The translations under genes and the position numbers were made by a program. From the NCBI RefSeq assembly GCF_025426255.1, contig NZ_CP104861.1, positions 868,001 through 932,000 on the forward strand: 64,000 nt of DNA, in the 5' to 3' direction. The notes below the pieces were generated by a model, which made no database searches, was not told where the DNA came from, and saw only the letters and a program-made list of their open reading frames with translations. Below are positions 30,577 to 38,903 of the stretch, in pieces. The stretch is from Pseudomonas fragi. Lineage in GTDB: Bacteria; Pseudomonadota; Gammaproteobacteria; Pseudomonadales; Pseudomonadaceae. Within the stretch, counting starts at the first letter, position 1; the number at the start of each line of letters is the position of its first letter.

Positions 30577-32047
30577 ACTAGTCGTTGCCACAAGCGCAGC
30601 GTGCTGTGTTTTGATCCTGTCGAAACAGCTGGCCGCAGCCCCGGCCCGAGTCGAAGCCAGCGTGCTGCACCACAGCGAGTTGCGCAGTGACTTGTTGAGC
30701 CAGCACGTGATCGATCTATCGTTGGCCGAAGCCGTGTCGCTGGGCTTGCGCCGCAACTACAACATTCGCAGCCTCAAGCTTCAACGCTTGCGGGAGAAGT
30801 TCGATCTGCTCGTGGCCGATGACCTGTTCAATCCCAAATTGAAGCTCAGTGGTACTCACAGGCTATCCAAGGGTAACGCCGACAGCAGTCGCACGACCGG
30901 CATTGCGCCCTCGGTGAGCCTGCTGGGTGAGTATGGCACCAACATTGATCTGAGCTGGAACCAGCAGCTCAATGCCACAAAAAATTCAGGTGACCTGAGC
31001 AGTAACGGTCTGGGGCTGACGGTGACTCAACCGTTACTCAGGGGGGCAGGCCAAGACGTCACGACGGCTCCCTTGCGCCTTGCTAAATTGACCGAGCAAG
31101 TCAATCAGTTGAATTTGAAAACCAGTGTGTCCCAAACCCTGTATGAAATCATCGCGGCCTATCGCACGCTGATGAAATCCCAGAATCAAATGGCGCTTGC
31201 CACGGATGCGCTTGAACGGACTGTTTCGTTGCTCAAGGTCAATAAGTTGCTGATTACTGCAGGGCGAGTGGCGGAGTTTGACGTTGTGCAGATCGAGGCG
31301 GATATCGCGACACAGGAGTTAGCGGTAGAAGAGGCGAAAAATCAGTTGGAGGCGAGCCGCCTAATGATGCTCAAGTTGCTGGCACTCGACCTGGCGACGC
31401 CTGTACGCGCCAGTGACGCCCTGCAAGTGACCCGGCTTGATATTGATCAGGCGACGGCATTGAAGGTGGCGCAGGCCAAGCAGCCGCAATATTTGGCGAC
31501 AATGCTGCAGAGCGAACAGACAGCAATCAACTTGTTGCTCGCGCAAGACAGGGCCCGTTGGGACTTGTCATTGGTGGCGGGTGTCACCCAACAGCGGGAC
31601 CAACACAGCATCAACGGCGCCAATCGGGCGTGGGACAGTTACACCGGTCTGAAGCTGGAGATCCCCATTGGTGATCTCGGCATCCGCCAAGGCAAGGTCA
31701 ATGCCCAGACTATGGTGGAACAGCAGAAGTTGCTTCAGGAAGAGGCTCGGATTGATTTGAAGCGGCAGATCACCGATGCGGTCAGAGGCTTGAACACCCT
31801 GTGGCGTCAGCTTGAAATCTCACAGCGGATTATCGAACTGTCCAGGCGCAAGCTGTCCATCGAGAACGACAAATTGAACGCTGGCCGATCCAGCAACTTT
31901 CAAATCATCAGTTATGAAGCCGACCTGCGTGCGGCCGAAGATGCGAACTTGAATGCGAAAATTTCATACCTGGATGCCAGGGCTCAACTGGATCTGCTGC
32001 TGGGTGTAATGCTGGAGAGCTGGGAGATTTCACTTGAAGGTTTTTGA
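30566..32047 (+). CDS. TolC-family outer membrane channel protein
   Basis: Outer-membrane efflux protein of 493 aa that would form the exit duct for the neighbouring exporter. It starts at a GTG inside the permease gene and has an N-terminal hydrophobic segment suitable as a signal peptide (VVATSAACCVLILSKQLAAA). Two long alpha-helical repeats of the family are evident from heptad-like regions near 190-280 and 390-475, with beta segments (GEYGTNIDLSWNQQL, GLTVTQPLLRGAGQD) that include the typical channel motif QPLLRG. Its last 14 bases overlap the adaptor frame. Confidence 0.9.
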   Translation: MITKLVVATSAACCVLILSKQLAAAPARVEASVLHHSELRSDLLSQHVIDLSLAEAVSLGLRRNYNIRSLKLQRLREKFDLLVADDLFNPKLKLSGTHRLSKGNADSSRTTGIAPSVSLLGEYGTNIDLSWNQQLNATKNSGDLSSNGLGLTVTQPLLRGAGQDVTTAPLRLAKLTEQVNQLNLKTSVSQTLYEIIAAYRTLMKSQNQMALATDALERTVSLLKVNKLLITAGRVAEFDVVQIEADIATQELAVEEAKNQLEASRLMMLKLLALDLATPVRASDALQVTRLDIDQATALKVAQAKQPQYLATMLQSEQTAINLLLAQDRARWDLSLVAGVTQQRDQHSINGANRAWDSYTGLKLEIPIGDLGIRQGKVNAQTMVEQQKLLQEEARIDLKRQITDAVRGLNTLWRQLEISQRIIELSRRKLSIENDKLNAGRSSNFQIISYEADLRAAEDANLNAKISYLDARAQLDLLLGVMLESWEISLEGF

Positions 32048-33301
32048 CCGGATCAAAGCCATGACAGGACGCTGGAAGTATCTTGCGGTGGGCGGGCTGG
32101 TGTTGGCCTTGGGGCTGATGTTGTACCTGCCTGCGGCCCCAGGCAACGATGTTTCCTGGGTCGCTGTCAGTAGCCATAAACTGGAGCATGAAATCGGCCT
32201 GGTCGGCAAAATAGAACCGATTGAAACCTCGATTATCACTGCACCTTTTGAAGGTTTAGTCCTGGCCAATGAGTTGAGCCCAGGCATGCAGGTCGAACAG
32301 GGGCAAGCCTTGTTGTCTCTTGATACGGCGTTGCTTGAAATCAAGCTGCGGGATGCCCTGGCCAACCAGTTGAAAATGCAGCAGACCGTTGAGATCTACC
32401 GTACCTGGGCAACCGACCCGCAAGTGCTGCAAGCGGAGCAGATGCTCAGAGTGGCCGAACTGTCCAAGCAGACGCTTGACCTGGAGTTTTCTCAAGTCGA
32501 GGCGCTGTATCAAAAAGGTATTGTTCCGCGCAATGAACTCGATGCCTTGAAGCAGCAGCGTTACCTGCAATCGCTTGAGCTGACGGCCGCCAAAGTGCAG
32601 CTCAAGAGTGTGTTGGCTGCCGGCAAGGGTGAGGCCAAAGCCATTGCCGATATGGAGTACCAGAATGCATCCATCGCTCATGAACAGTTAAACGCATTGT
32701 TGGAACTCAAGGTGCTCCATGCGCCGTTTTCGGGTGTTGTGCTGTCCCTTGGGGTGCCACAGTCGACAGGGGGGAAGTCGAGGCGATTCATGCCGGCGCT
32801 CTTTTGGCCAAAGGTCAACAATTGATCAAGCTGGCCAACATGAAAGGGCTCAAGATTGTCACTCAGGTGTCGGAGTCGGATGTGAACAAATTCGCCCTGA
32901 ACCAGAAAGTAGCAATATCCGGGGACGGATTTTCGGGGCGGCAGTTAAGCGGCTATGTGAGCGCTATCAGTCAGATGGCTGTTCAGGATGAGAACCCCGG
33001 CAGTGCTGCAAGATTCCCGATCACGATCACCGTGAATGCTCCCGAGAACGGTGACTTCAAGGACGTCAGGCTGGGCATGAGTGTGCATATGACGATCGTG
33101 ACGTACCGCAATGAAAATAGCTTCATCATTCCTCACGCTGCAGTTGAGCAGGCTGAGGACGGCATGTTTGTACATCACCGCGAGCGCTTTGACGCGCCAG
33201 TGGTACGGCGTGAAGTCACGATTGGCCAGTCGACAGCCAAAGGGGTTGAGGTGTTCGGGCTGGACTCTGGATTTGTCAGTGTAAAAGCCGACGCTCAGTA
33301 A
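32034..33301 (+). pseudogene. HlyD/MacA-type adaptor, interrupted by a frameshift in a G6 run
   Basis: Periplasmic adaptor for the exporter, read in two frames. The first part (32034-32825, TTG start after GGGAG, ATG alternative at 32061) gives a membrane anchor, one lipoyl half and a coiled-coil hairpin, then runs off-frame after VVLSLGVPQSTGG. The second part resumes as VEAIHAGALLAKGQQLIKL and covers the barrel and C-terminal domains to 33301. The frames join at the six G at 32769-32774; one extra G would restore a protein of 422 aa. It may be a true mutation, a phase-variable gene or a sequencing error. The rest of each half is well conserved. Confidence 0.85.
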
Positions 33302-33334
33302 ACGGTTCTCATCAGTTTTTGTGAGCGCTATAGA

Positions 33335-33366
33335 GCCTGTGGGAGCCGGGCTTGCCCGCGATGGCA
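33335..33366. repeat. Single REP unit of the CCTGTGGGAGC family
   Basis: GCCTGTGGGAGCCGGGCTTG and the following CCCGCGATGGCA match the widespread Pseudomonas short repeat that folds around GGGCTTGCCC. It differs from the other REP doublets in this window and follows the adaptor pseudogene by 34 bases. Confidence 0.8.
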
Positions 33367-33413
33367 CACCTGAGTCTGACTGATGCCTCGCGCCTTTGTT
33401 ATCCCGGCTAAAA

Positions 33414-34223
33414 TCACTCAGCGGCAGTTCTGGCAGTGGTTTTGAGACCGGCTTTCCAGGGCGTGTATTCGATTCGATGGAATAAACTGGTCATGCCCTT
33501 GGCATTGGGCGCGTAGCCCGGCATGGCGCTCAGGTCCAGTTGTTTGCAGCGTTGGACCAGGCTGGCGAGCAAGGCGTCATCCTGTTTGAACGCTTGGAGT
33601 CGCAGAGCATGCGGATCCAGGCTGGCAGCGCATTCCTGCACACGGCCGGTGCTGTCGCCCATGATCATCAGCGTGGCCACGCCAATGCTGTCGATGGCTA
33701 GCGGAGCGAGCAGTTGCTTGAACAGATAGTCGTTTTGCGCCTTGTCCTGCAACACCGCTGCGCGCTGTGTGCGTGCCTCGGCGGACAGCCCGGTCAGTGG
33801 GTAAACCGCTACTGGCGCTACGACCTTGGCAGTCTTTCTTTTAGGGTCGATCAGCGACGAGGGCAGTTCGGGGAACACAGCCGTCCAGCAAATCGATACC
33901 AGGTTCCTGGCCAGTTTGCGGTTGTAAGGGTAGAACCTCTCATCCAGTTTCTTGTTGGGTTGAGTGTCGCACCCGATGATGCGGTTCTTGTCATCGAGGG
34001 TGATCATCAGGTTGAACCTGCCATCCCGTCCTTGGCTATTGGCCAGGTCGCCCTCTCGGGCAAGAACCCTACTGACCAGCTTTTCATACACCCCACGTTG
34101 CAATGCCTGCTCCTTCTGTTGGGCGGGAGTGGGTATGGGCGATTTGTCGGGGGCACTGGCGTTGAACTGGCAACCTGTGAGCAGCAAGGCGGCAAGAGCG
34201 AGGGGGAGTGTGTGTTTGAGCAT
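33414..34223 (-). CDS. Putative lipoprotein, function unknown
   Basis: A 269 aa protein with a lipoprotein signal (LALAALLLTGCQ, acylated Cys at residue 18), then a proline- and glutamine-rich linker and a mixed alpha/beta body. Conserved-looking features include DGRFNLMITLDDKNRIIGCD and a Cys pair (SICWTAVFPELP and QECAASLDP). It is alone, convergent with the adaptor pseudogene and separated from kdgR. I do not recognise the family and assign no function beyond envelope location. Confidence 0.75.
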   Translation of the reverse strand: MLKHTLPLALAALLLTGCQFNASAPDKSPIPTPAQQKEQALQRGVYEKLVSRVLAREGDLANSQGRDGRFNLMITLDDKNRIIGCDTQPNKKLDERFYPYNRKLARNLVSICWTAVFPELPSSLIDPKRKTAKVVAPVAVYPLTGLSAEARTQRAAVLQDKAQNDYLFKQLLAPLAIDSIGVATLMIMGDSTGRVQECAASLDPHALRLQAFKQDDALLASLVQRCKQLDLSAMPGYAPNAKGMTSLFHRIEYTPWKAGLKTTARTAAE

Positions 34224-34332
34224 GACGATCCTTGTACGAGAGGCTGGTCCGTTGCCGATGTTTTGGCAGCGGAAAGTCTATCGTATTCAAGGTGGTTACC
34301 GCATATGCGTTTTATTCGTATTTGCTTGGGCG

Positions 34333-34366
34333 GCCATCGTGAACACCACTACACGATCACGATGGC
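34333..34366 (-). terminator. Inverted repeat downstream of the IclR regulator gene
   Basis: GCCATCGTG (34333-34341) and CACGATGGC (34358-34366) form a perfect 9-base stem with a 16-base loop, 6 bases after the regulator stop. It lacks a T run, so termination is only a possibility. Confidence 0.35.
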
Positions 34367-34371
34367 TGCGA

Positions 34372-35154
34372 TTACTCCGGATGCCACCCCAGCTGGCTCG
34401 ACACCTGCTGCGAAGCCTCCATCAGCTGTTTGACGTAGTCCTGTTTCAGCTCTTCGCGAAAGCGAAAGCATGGGAAGGACACGCTCATGCCGCCAATGAC
34501 GTGACCGAAACGGTCGCGGATGGGAGCTGCCAGGCAACGCATGTTGTCTTCGAACTCTTCATGGTCTTCGCCATAGCCTTGCTCACGAACCACCGCCAGT
34601 TCTTGCAGGTACGACTCGACCGTGATGAGGGTATTGGCGGTGCGGCGTTCGAAGCTTTCTTCGCGCAAGTGCGCGAGCAACTCATCTTCTTCCAGCCAGG
34701 CCATCAGCACCTTGCCGATCCCGGTGCAGTACAGCGGGGCGCGGCGGCCGATGCGCGAGTACATGCGCAGATTGTATTTGGAGTCGATCTTGTGCACGTA
34801 GACGATGCTGCCTTCGTCGAGGATGCCCAGGTGCACGGTTTCGCCTGTCAGTTCATTGATGCGGCGCATGCCCGGTTCTGCTTCACGCACGATATCCAGA
34901 TGAGGCAAGGCCTGGGCGCCCAGTTCGAACAGTCGCACGCTGAGCCGGTAGCGATCTTCGGCATCCTGAACCACATAGCCACGGGCTTTCAGTGACTGCA
35001 AAAAGCGGTAAACCGTGCTTTTTGACATGTCCAGTTTTTGCGCGATTTCTGACACGCCACTTTCTTCGGGATGCTCGGCCAGGGCTTCAAGTACAGCCAT
35101 GGTCCGGCCGACCGCGGAGACCAGTTCGTTGTTCTGAGTGGTGCTGTTGTCCAT
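34372..35154 (-). CDS. kdgR: IclR-family transcriptional regulator (KdgR-like)
   Basis: DNA-binding regulator of 260 aa with an N-terminal winged helix (about 15-75, SEIAQKLDMSKSTVYRFLQS) and a C-terminal IclR effector domain (about 90-255, GETVHLGILDEGSIVYVHKI). Divergent from the KDG kinase gene, with two GAAAC-N3-GTTTC-type palindromes in the gap. In KdgR the ligand is 2-keto-3-deoxygluconate, which fits the genes next door. Repression of the kdgK-manD-rspB genes and possibly of the MFS-uxuBA genes is the most likely role; the ligand here is inferred. Confidence 0.85.
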   Translation of the reverse strand: MDNSTTQNNELVSAVGRTMAVLEALAEHPEESGVSEIAQKLDMSKSTVYRFLQSLKARGYVVQDAEDRYRLSVRLFELGAQALPHLDIVREAEPGMRRINELTGETVHLGILDEGSIVYVHKIDSKYNLRMYSRIGRRAPLYCTGIGKVLMAWLEEDELLAHLREESFERRTANTLITVESYLQELAVVREQGYGEDHEEFEDNMRCLAAPIRDRFGHVIGGMSVSFPCFRFREELKQDYVKQLMEASQQVSSQLGWHPE

Positions 35155-35204
35155 GAAGGCTCCAACGCAATTTTAAAAAAAACAAGGATATACCGTAGGA
35201 GAAC

Positions 35205-35283
35205 GAAACGCTGTTTCATTTTTCTTGACGGTGTAAGGAATTTGATTAAACTCGGCCTCAAGCAAAAAATGAAACGCCGTTCC
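35205..35283 (+). promoter_or_regulatory. kdgK promoter framed by two KdgR-like operators
   Basis: A perfect palindrome GAAACGCTGTTTC (35205-35217) and an imperfect copy GAAACGCCGTTCC (35271-35283) flank a promoter with TTGACG (35225-35230) and TAAACT (35247-35252), 16 bases apart. The repeats resemble the KdgR site TGAAA-N-TTTCA. The first sits just before the -35, the second just after the start site, so a bound regulator could block or loop the promoter. Confidence 0.65.
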
Positions 35284-35367
35284 GAAAACAATAAACAGCT
35301 CGACGCAAGGTCACCATCCAGTGCCTGCGTTGACGCAAAGCGACCCATAAAAACAAGGCGCGCAGTG

Positions 35368-36369
35368 ATGACGGTAACCCTCGGGCATTGCCCACAGGCC
35401 AATTTGACCCAGCCCCTGCGGGTGGCACTGGTGGGCGAGTGCATGATTGAGATGCGCGGCCAGCCGGGTGCGGTTTTCAGCCAGACGTTCGGCGGCGACA
35501 CGCTCAACGCCGCGGTCTATCTGTCCCGTCTGGGGGCAGGCAACGGGATTGTTGCCGACTATGTAACCGCCATCGGCGCAGACACGTTCAGTGACGCCAT
35601 GCGCCAGTTGTGGCGCGACGAAGGGGTCGGTGATCAGCATGTGCGGGTGATCAAGGATGCGCTGCCCGGGCTGTATTTCATCCAGACCGATGACCAGGGT
35701 GAGCGTCGCTTTGCCTACTGGCGTGGCGAAGCCGCCGCCCGGCGGGTTTTCGACGGGCCTGAAGCGGACGCAGTACTGCGCGCCCTGGCTGATTATGACT
35801 ATGTGTATCTGAGCGGCATCAGCCTGGCGATCCTCACCCCCGGCGGCCGCGAACGCCTGATGTTGGCCCTGCGCCTGGCCCGTGAGGGCGGCACGCGCAT
35901 TGTCTTCGACAACAACTACCGTCCCCATTTGTGGCCCGATGCGGCTTCCGCGCGCCAGGCCTACAGCGACATGCTGCGCCTGACCGACCTGGCCCTGATC
36001 ACCTGGGACGATGATGCCGCGTTGTTCGGTTATGCCGATCACGAGGCGTTATTCAGCGCCTATGAACAATTCGGAGTAGGTGAAGTGGCCCTCAAGCGTG
36101 GCCCGGATTCGTGCTTGATCCAGTGTGCCGCAGGTCGTTTCGAGGTGCCTGCAGAACGGGTGCGTCAGATCGTCGATACCACGGCGGCAGGCGACTCCTT
36201 TAGTGCGGCTTACCTTGCTTGTCGCTTGCAAGGCGGCGAGCCGCAGCACGCTGCACGCTGGGGTCATACGCTGGCCGCCGAGGTGGTGCAGCATCCCGGT
36301 GCGCTGATCCCCGCAGCCGCCATGCCGAGCCTGTACATGCCTGTATTTTCTTCTGTCGCCGAGGCCTGA
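35368..36369 (+). CDS. kdgK: 2-keto-3-deoxygluconate kinase (PfkB family)
   Basis: Phosphorylates KDG to KDPG, the Entner-Doudoroff intermediate. The 333 aa protein has the PfkB fold: [12 protein letters not shown] near the N-terminus, [16 protein letters not shown] and the catalytic signature [15 protein letters not shown] near residue 272. The ATG at 35368 follows AAGG at 9 bases; an in-frame ATG at 35269 lies inside an operator and is unlikely. First gene of a likely operon with manD (4 bases after the stop). KDG rather than ribose or fructose is inferred from the dehydratases and KdgR nearby. Confidence 0.88.
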   Translation: MTVTLGHCPQANLTQPLRVALVGECMIEMRGQPGAVFSQTFGGDTLNAAVYLSRLGAGNGIVADYVTAIGADTFSDAMRQLWRDEGVGDQHVRVIKDALPGLYFIQTDDQGERRFAYWRGEAAARRVFDGPEADAVLRALADYDYVYLSGISLAILTPGGRERLMLALRLAREGGTRIVFDNNYRPHLWPDAASARQAYSDMLRLTDLALITWDDDAALFGYADHEALFSAYEQFGVGEVALKRGPDSCLIQCAAGRFEVPAERVRQIVDTTAAGDSFSAAYLACRLQGGEPQHAARWGHTLAAEVVQHPGALIPAAAMPSLYMPVFSSVAEA

Positions 36370-36373
36370 ACCC

Positions 36374-37585
36374 ATGAAAATCGTTGAAGCGCGCGTGATC
36401 GTCACCTGCCCGGGTCGCAACCTGATTACCCTTAAAATTGTCACTGACTCCGGTGTCTACGGTATCGGCGATGCCACTTTGAATGGCCGGGAAATGGCGG
36501 TCGTTGCCTACCTCGAAGAGCACGTGCTACCAGCGCTGATCGGGCGTGATGCCCAGCGTATCGAGGACATCTGGCAATACCTGTACCGCGGTGCCTACTG
36601 GCGTCGTGGCCCGGTGACAATGACCGCGATTGCTGCCGTTGACGTCGCGTTGTGGGACATCAAGGCCAAGGCCGCCAATATGCCCTTGTACCAGTTGCTC
36701 GGCGGCAAGAGCCGCGAGCGGGTGATGGTGTACGGGCATGCCACGGGCAAGGACATCGAAGGTTGCCTGGCCGAAGTCGCCCGCCATGTTGAACTGGGTT
36801 ACAAGGCGGTTCGCGTGCAATGCGGGATTCCGGGCATCGCCACCACCTATGGCGTCGCCAAGCGCAGTGGCGAACGTTATGAACCGGCCGACAGCGATCT
36901 GCCCGCCGAGCATGTGTGGGACACCGCCAAATACCTCAACTATGTGCCCAAGCTGTTTGCCGCCGTACGCGAACGCTTTGGCGATGACTTGCACATCCTG
37001 CATGACGTCCACCATCGGCTGACGCCAATTGAAGCCGGGCGTTTGGGCAAGGCCGTTGAACCGTTCAATCTGTTCTGGCTCGAAGACTGCACCCCGGCCG
37101 AGAACCAGGAAGCCTTCCGCCTGATTCGCCAGCACACCACCACGCCATTGGCCGTGGGTGAAATATTCAACTCGATTCATGACTGCCGCGAGCTGATTCA
37201 GGAACAGTTGATCGACTATATCCGCGCCACGCTGGTCCACGCCGGGGGCATTACCCATGTGCGCCGGATCGCCGACTTTGCTGCGCTTTATCAGGTTCGC
37301 ACCGGGTTCCATGGCGCCACCGATCTGTCGCCGGTCACCATGGGTGCGGCGCTGCATTTCGATACCTGGGTGCCCAACTTTGGCATTCAGGAACATATGC
37401 CTCACGACCCGCTGACCGATGAGGTTTTTCCTCACGCCTATCGCTTTGAAGACGGTCATTTCACTCCCGGTGAAACTCCGGGGCATGGCGTGGATATCGA
37501 TGAAGAACTCGCCGCCAAATACCCCTACAAGCGCGCCAGCCTGCCGGTCAATCGACTCGAAGACGGCACGCTGTGGCACTGGTAA
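36374..37585 (+). CDS. manD: D-mannonate dehydratase, enolase superfamily (ManD/RspA)
   Basis: Converts D-mannonate to KDG. The 403 aa protein has the ManD lid domain ([34 protein letters not shown]) and barrel residues: VMVYGHATG with the catalytic Tyr, the Asp/His metal motif [10 protein letters not shown], metal Glu in [11 protein letters not shown] and LAVGEIFNS, and the catalytic His in [11 protein letters not shown]. The C-terminal [17 protein letters not shown] is typical. Some family members have low activity or act on gluconate; the full ManD motif set here favours mannonate. An unrelated mannonate dehydratase, UxuA, is encoded further on. Confidence 0.93.
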   Translation: MKIVEARVIVTCPGRNLITLKIVTDSGVYGIGDATLNGREMAVVAYLEEHVLPALIGRDAQRIEDIWQYLYRGAYWRRGPVTMTAIAAVDVALWDIKAKAANMPLYQLLGGKSRERVMVYGHATGKDIEGCLAEVARHVELGYKAVRVQCGIPGIATTYGVAKRSGERYEPADSDLPAEHVWDTAKYLNYVPKLFAAVRERFGDDLHILHDVHHRLTPIEAGRLGKAVEPFNLFWLEDCTPAENQEAFRLIRQHTTTPLAVGEIFNSIHDCRELIQEQLIDYIRATLVHAGGITHVRRIADFAALYQVRTGFHGATDLSPVTMGAALHFDTWVPNFGIQEHMPHDPLTDEVFPHAYRFEDGHFTPGETPGHGVDIDEELAAKYPYKRASLPVNRLEDGTLWHW

Positions 37586-37663
37586 GCACGGCTTAAAAGC
37601 GTTTAGCACGACTGTTAAATAACTATAAAAAACTGGGCGTCATGCCTTGGCAGGAGTTACCCG

Positions 37664-38698
37664 ATGAAAGCGTTTCAAGTAAGAGCTCCCTTTGAGTTCG
37701 GCCTGGCCCAGGTTGATACCCCGCAACTGGCGCGCAATGAGGTCAAGGTTGACGTGGCCTATGCCGGTATCTGCGGCTCGGACCTGCATATCATTCACGG
37801 GCAGAACGCCTTTGTGCGCTTCCCCCGGGTAACCGGTCATGAGTTCTCTGGCGTGGTCAGCGACGTCGGCGCGGACGTGGAGCAGATCAAGGTCGGCGAC
37901 CGCGTGTGCATCGATCCGGTGATCAGCTGCGGCACCTGCTACCCGTGCCGCATCAATCGGCCCAACGTCTGTACCCAGCTGCAAGTGATTGGCGTACACC
38001 GCGACGGTGGTTTCAGTGAGCAGGTCTGCGTGCCAGCAAGCAATGTCCATCGCCTGCCGCAGAGCATGTCCCTCAGCCATGCCGCATTGGTGGAACCGTA
38101 CTCCATCGCCCTGAACGTGCTTGACCGCATGCAGCCGCACCCCGGCGACAGCCTGCTGATTTACGGCGCTGGCGTGATCGGCCTGACCCTGGTGCAAATG
38201 GCCCGTGCGTTGGGGCTGACCGACATTACTGTGACCGACGTGATTGACGAACGCCTGGCAACCGCCCGCGCCTTTGGCGCCAGCCGCACCCTTAACGGCA
38301 AGGACGTGGACGTTGAGGCGACGATGCGCGAACTGACCGGTGGCGAAGGCGTGCCGCTGATTGTCGATGCGGCCTGCATTCCGGCGCTGATGCCACAAAT
38401 GGTGCGCATAGCCTCATCGGCCGGGCGTATCGGTTTACTGGGTTTCAGCACCACACCAACCGATCTGGTGCAGCTGGAAATGATCAAGAAAGAACTGACG
38501 TTGGTCGGTTCGCGCCTTAACAACCGCAAGTTCGCGCGGGTGATCGAGCTGATCGCCAGTGGCAAGTTGCAGGTCCAGGAAATGATCAGCCACCGCATCC
38601 AGTTCGATGAAATGCCGGAGGCGATCGCGTTGATCGAAAACCACCCCGAGCAGACTCGCAAGGTGCTGGTGCAACTGAGCGCCAAGGAGATTTCGTAG
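37664..38698 (+). CDS. rspB: Zinc-dependent alcohol dehydrogenase, RspB-like
   Basis: Medium-chain NAD(P)-dependent dehydrogenase of 344 aa. Catalytic zinc ligands are in GICGSDLH and VTGHEFSG, the structural zinc site is CGTCYPCRINRPNVC, and the nucleotide motif is LIYGAGVIGL. Pairing with a ManD/RspA gene is the rspAB arrangement; the family includes L-gulonate 5-dehydrogenases and related aldonate enzymes, which would feed fructuronate to UxuB. The substrate is inferred. GGAG lies 8 bases before the ATG. The TAG stop is the TAG of a REP element (see the repeat at 38694). Confidence 0.85.
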   Translation: MKAFQVRAPFEFGLAQVDTPQLARNEVKVDVAYAGICGSDLHIIHGQNAFVRFPRVTGHEFSGVVSDVGADVEQIKVGDRVCIDPVISCGTCYPCRINRPNVCTQLQVIGVHRDGGFSEQVCVPASNVHRLPQSMSLSHAALVEPYSIALNVLDRMQPHPGDSLLIYGAGVIGLTLVQMARALGLTDITVTDVIDERLATARAFGASRTLNGKDVDVEATMRELTGGEGVPLIVDAACIPALMPQMVRIASSAGRIGLLGFSTTPTDLVQLEMIKKELTLVGSRLNNRKFARVIELIASGKLQVQEMISHRIQFDEMPEAIALIENHPEQTRKVLVQLSAKEIS

Positions 38699-38826
38699 CA
38701 GTTGCCGCAGGCTACGTTCGGTTGCGCAGCAATCGTAAATCCAGAGTTCCAGGTTTGCCTGATACACCCAGGAGCCTGACCTTACGACAGCTTCGCTGCC
38801 GGACGCAGCCTTCGGCAGCTGCTACG
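38694..38826. repeat. REP doublet (REPIN) 5, overlapping the rspB stop codon
   Basis: Inverted arms CGTAGCAGTTGCCGCAGG and CCTTCGGCAGCTGCTACG. The left arm begins inside rspB: its TAG at 38696-38698 is the stop codon. It separates rspB from the MFS gene. Confidence 0.85.
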
Positions 38827-38882
38827 AGTTTTGCGTACCGCACACAGATACACGTGCCCCAGCGGGCACCCTCACCGAATAA

Positions 38883-38890
38883 AACAACAA
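38883..38890 (+). promoter_or_regulatory. Hfq/Crc-type CA motif before the MFS gene
   Basis: AACAACAA exactly fits the AAYAAYAA motif bound by Hfq and Crc in Pseudomonas mRNAs. It sits directly before the GGGAGG ribosome site and 14 bases before the start codon, so carbon catabolite repression of this importer is likely. A second exact match, AACAATAA, lies at 35287-35294 in the kdgK leader. Confidence 0.6.
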
Positions 38891-38903
38891 GCGGGAGGTT
38901 CCA

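Noticed and set aside
32769-32774. Programmed ribosomal frameshifting in the adaptor
   Set aside because: Possible in principle, but no stop codon is close after the G run, no stimulatory structure is obvious, and a missing base explains the break more simply. Kept as a remote alternative.
32719-32991. A third frame across the adaptor break
   Set aside because: It is the remaining phase of the same gene and matches neither flank; the two-frame reading with one missing G explains everything.
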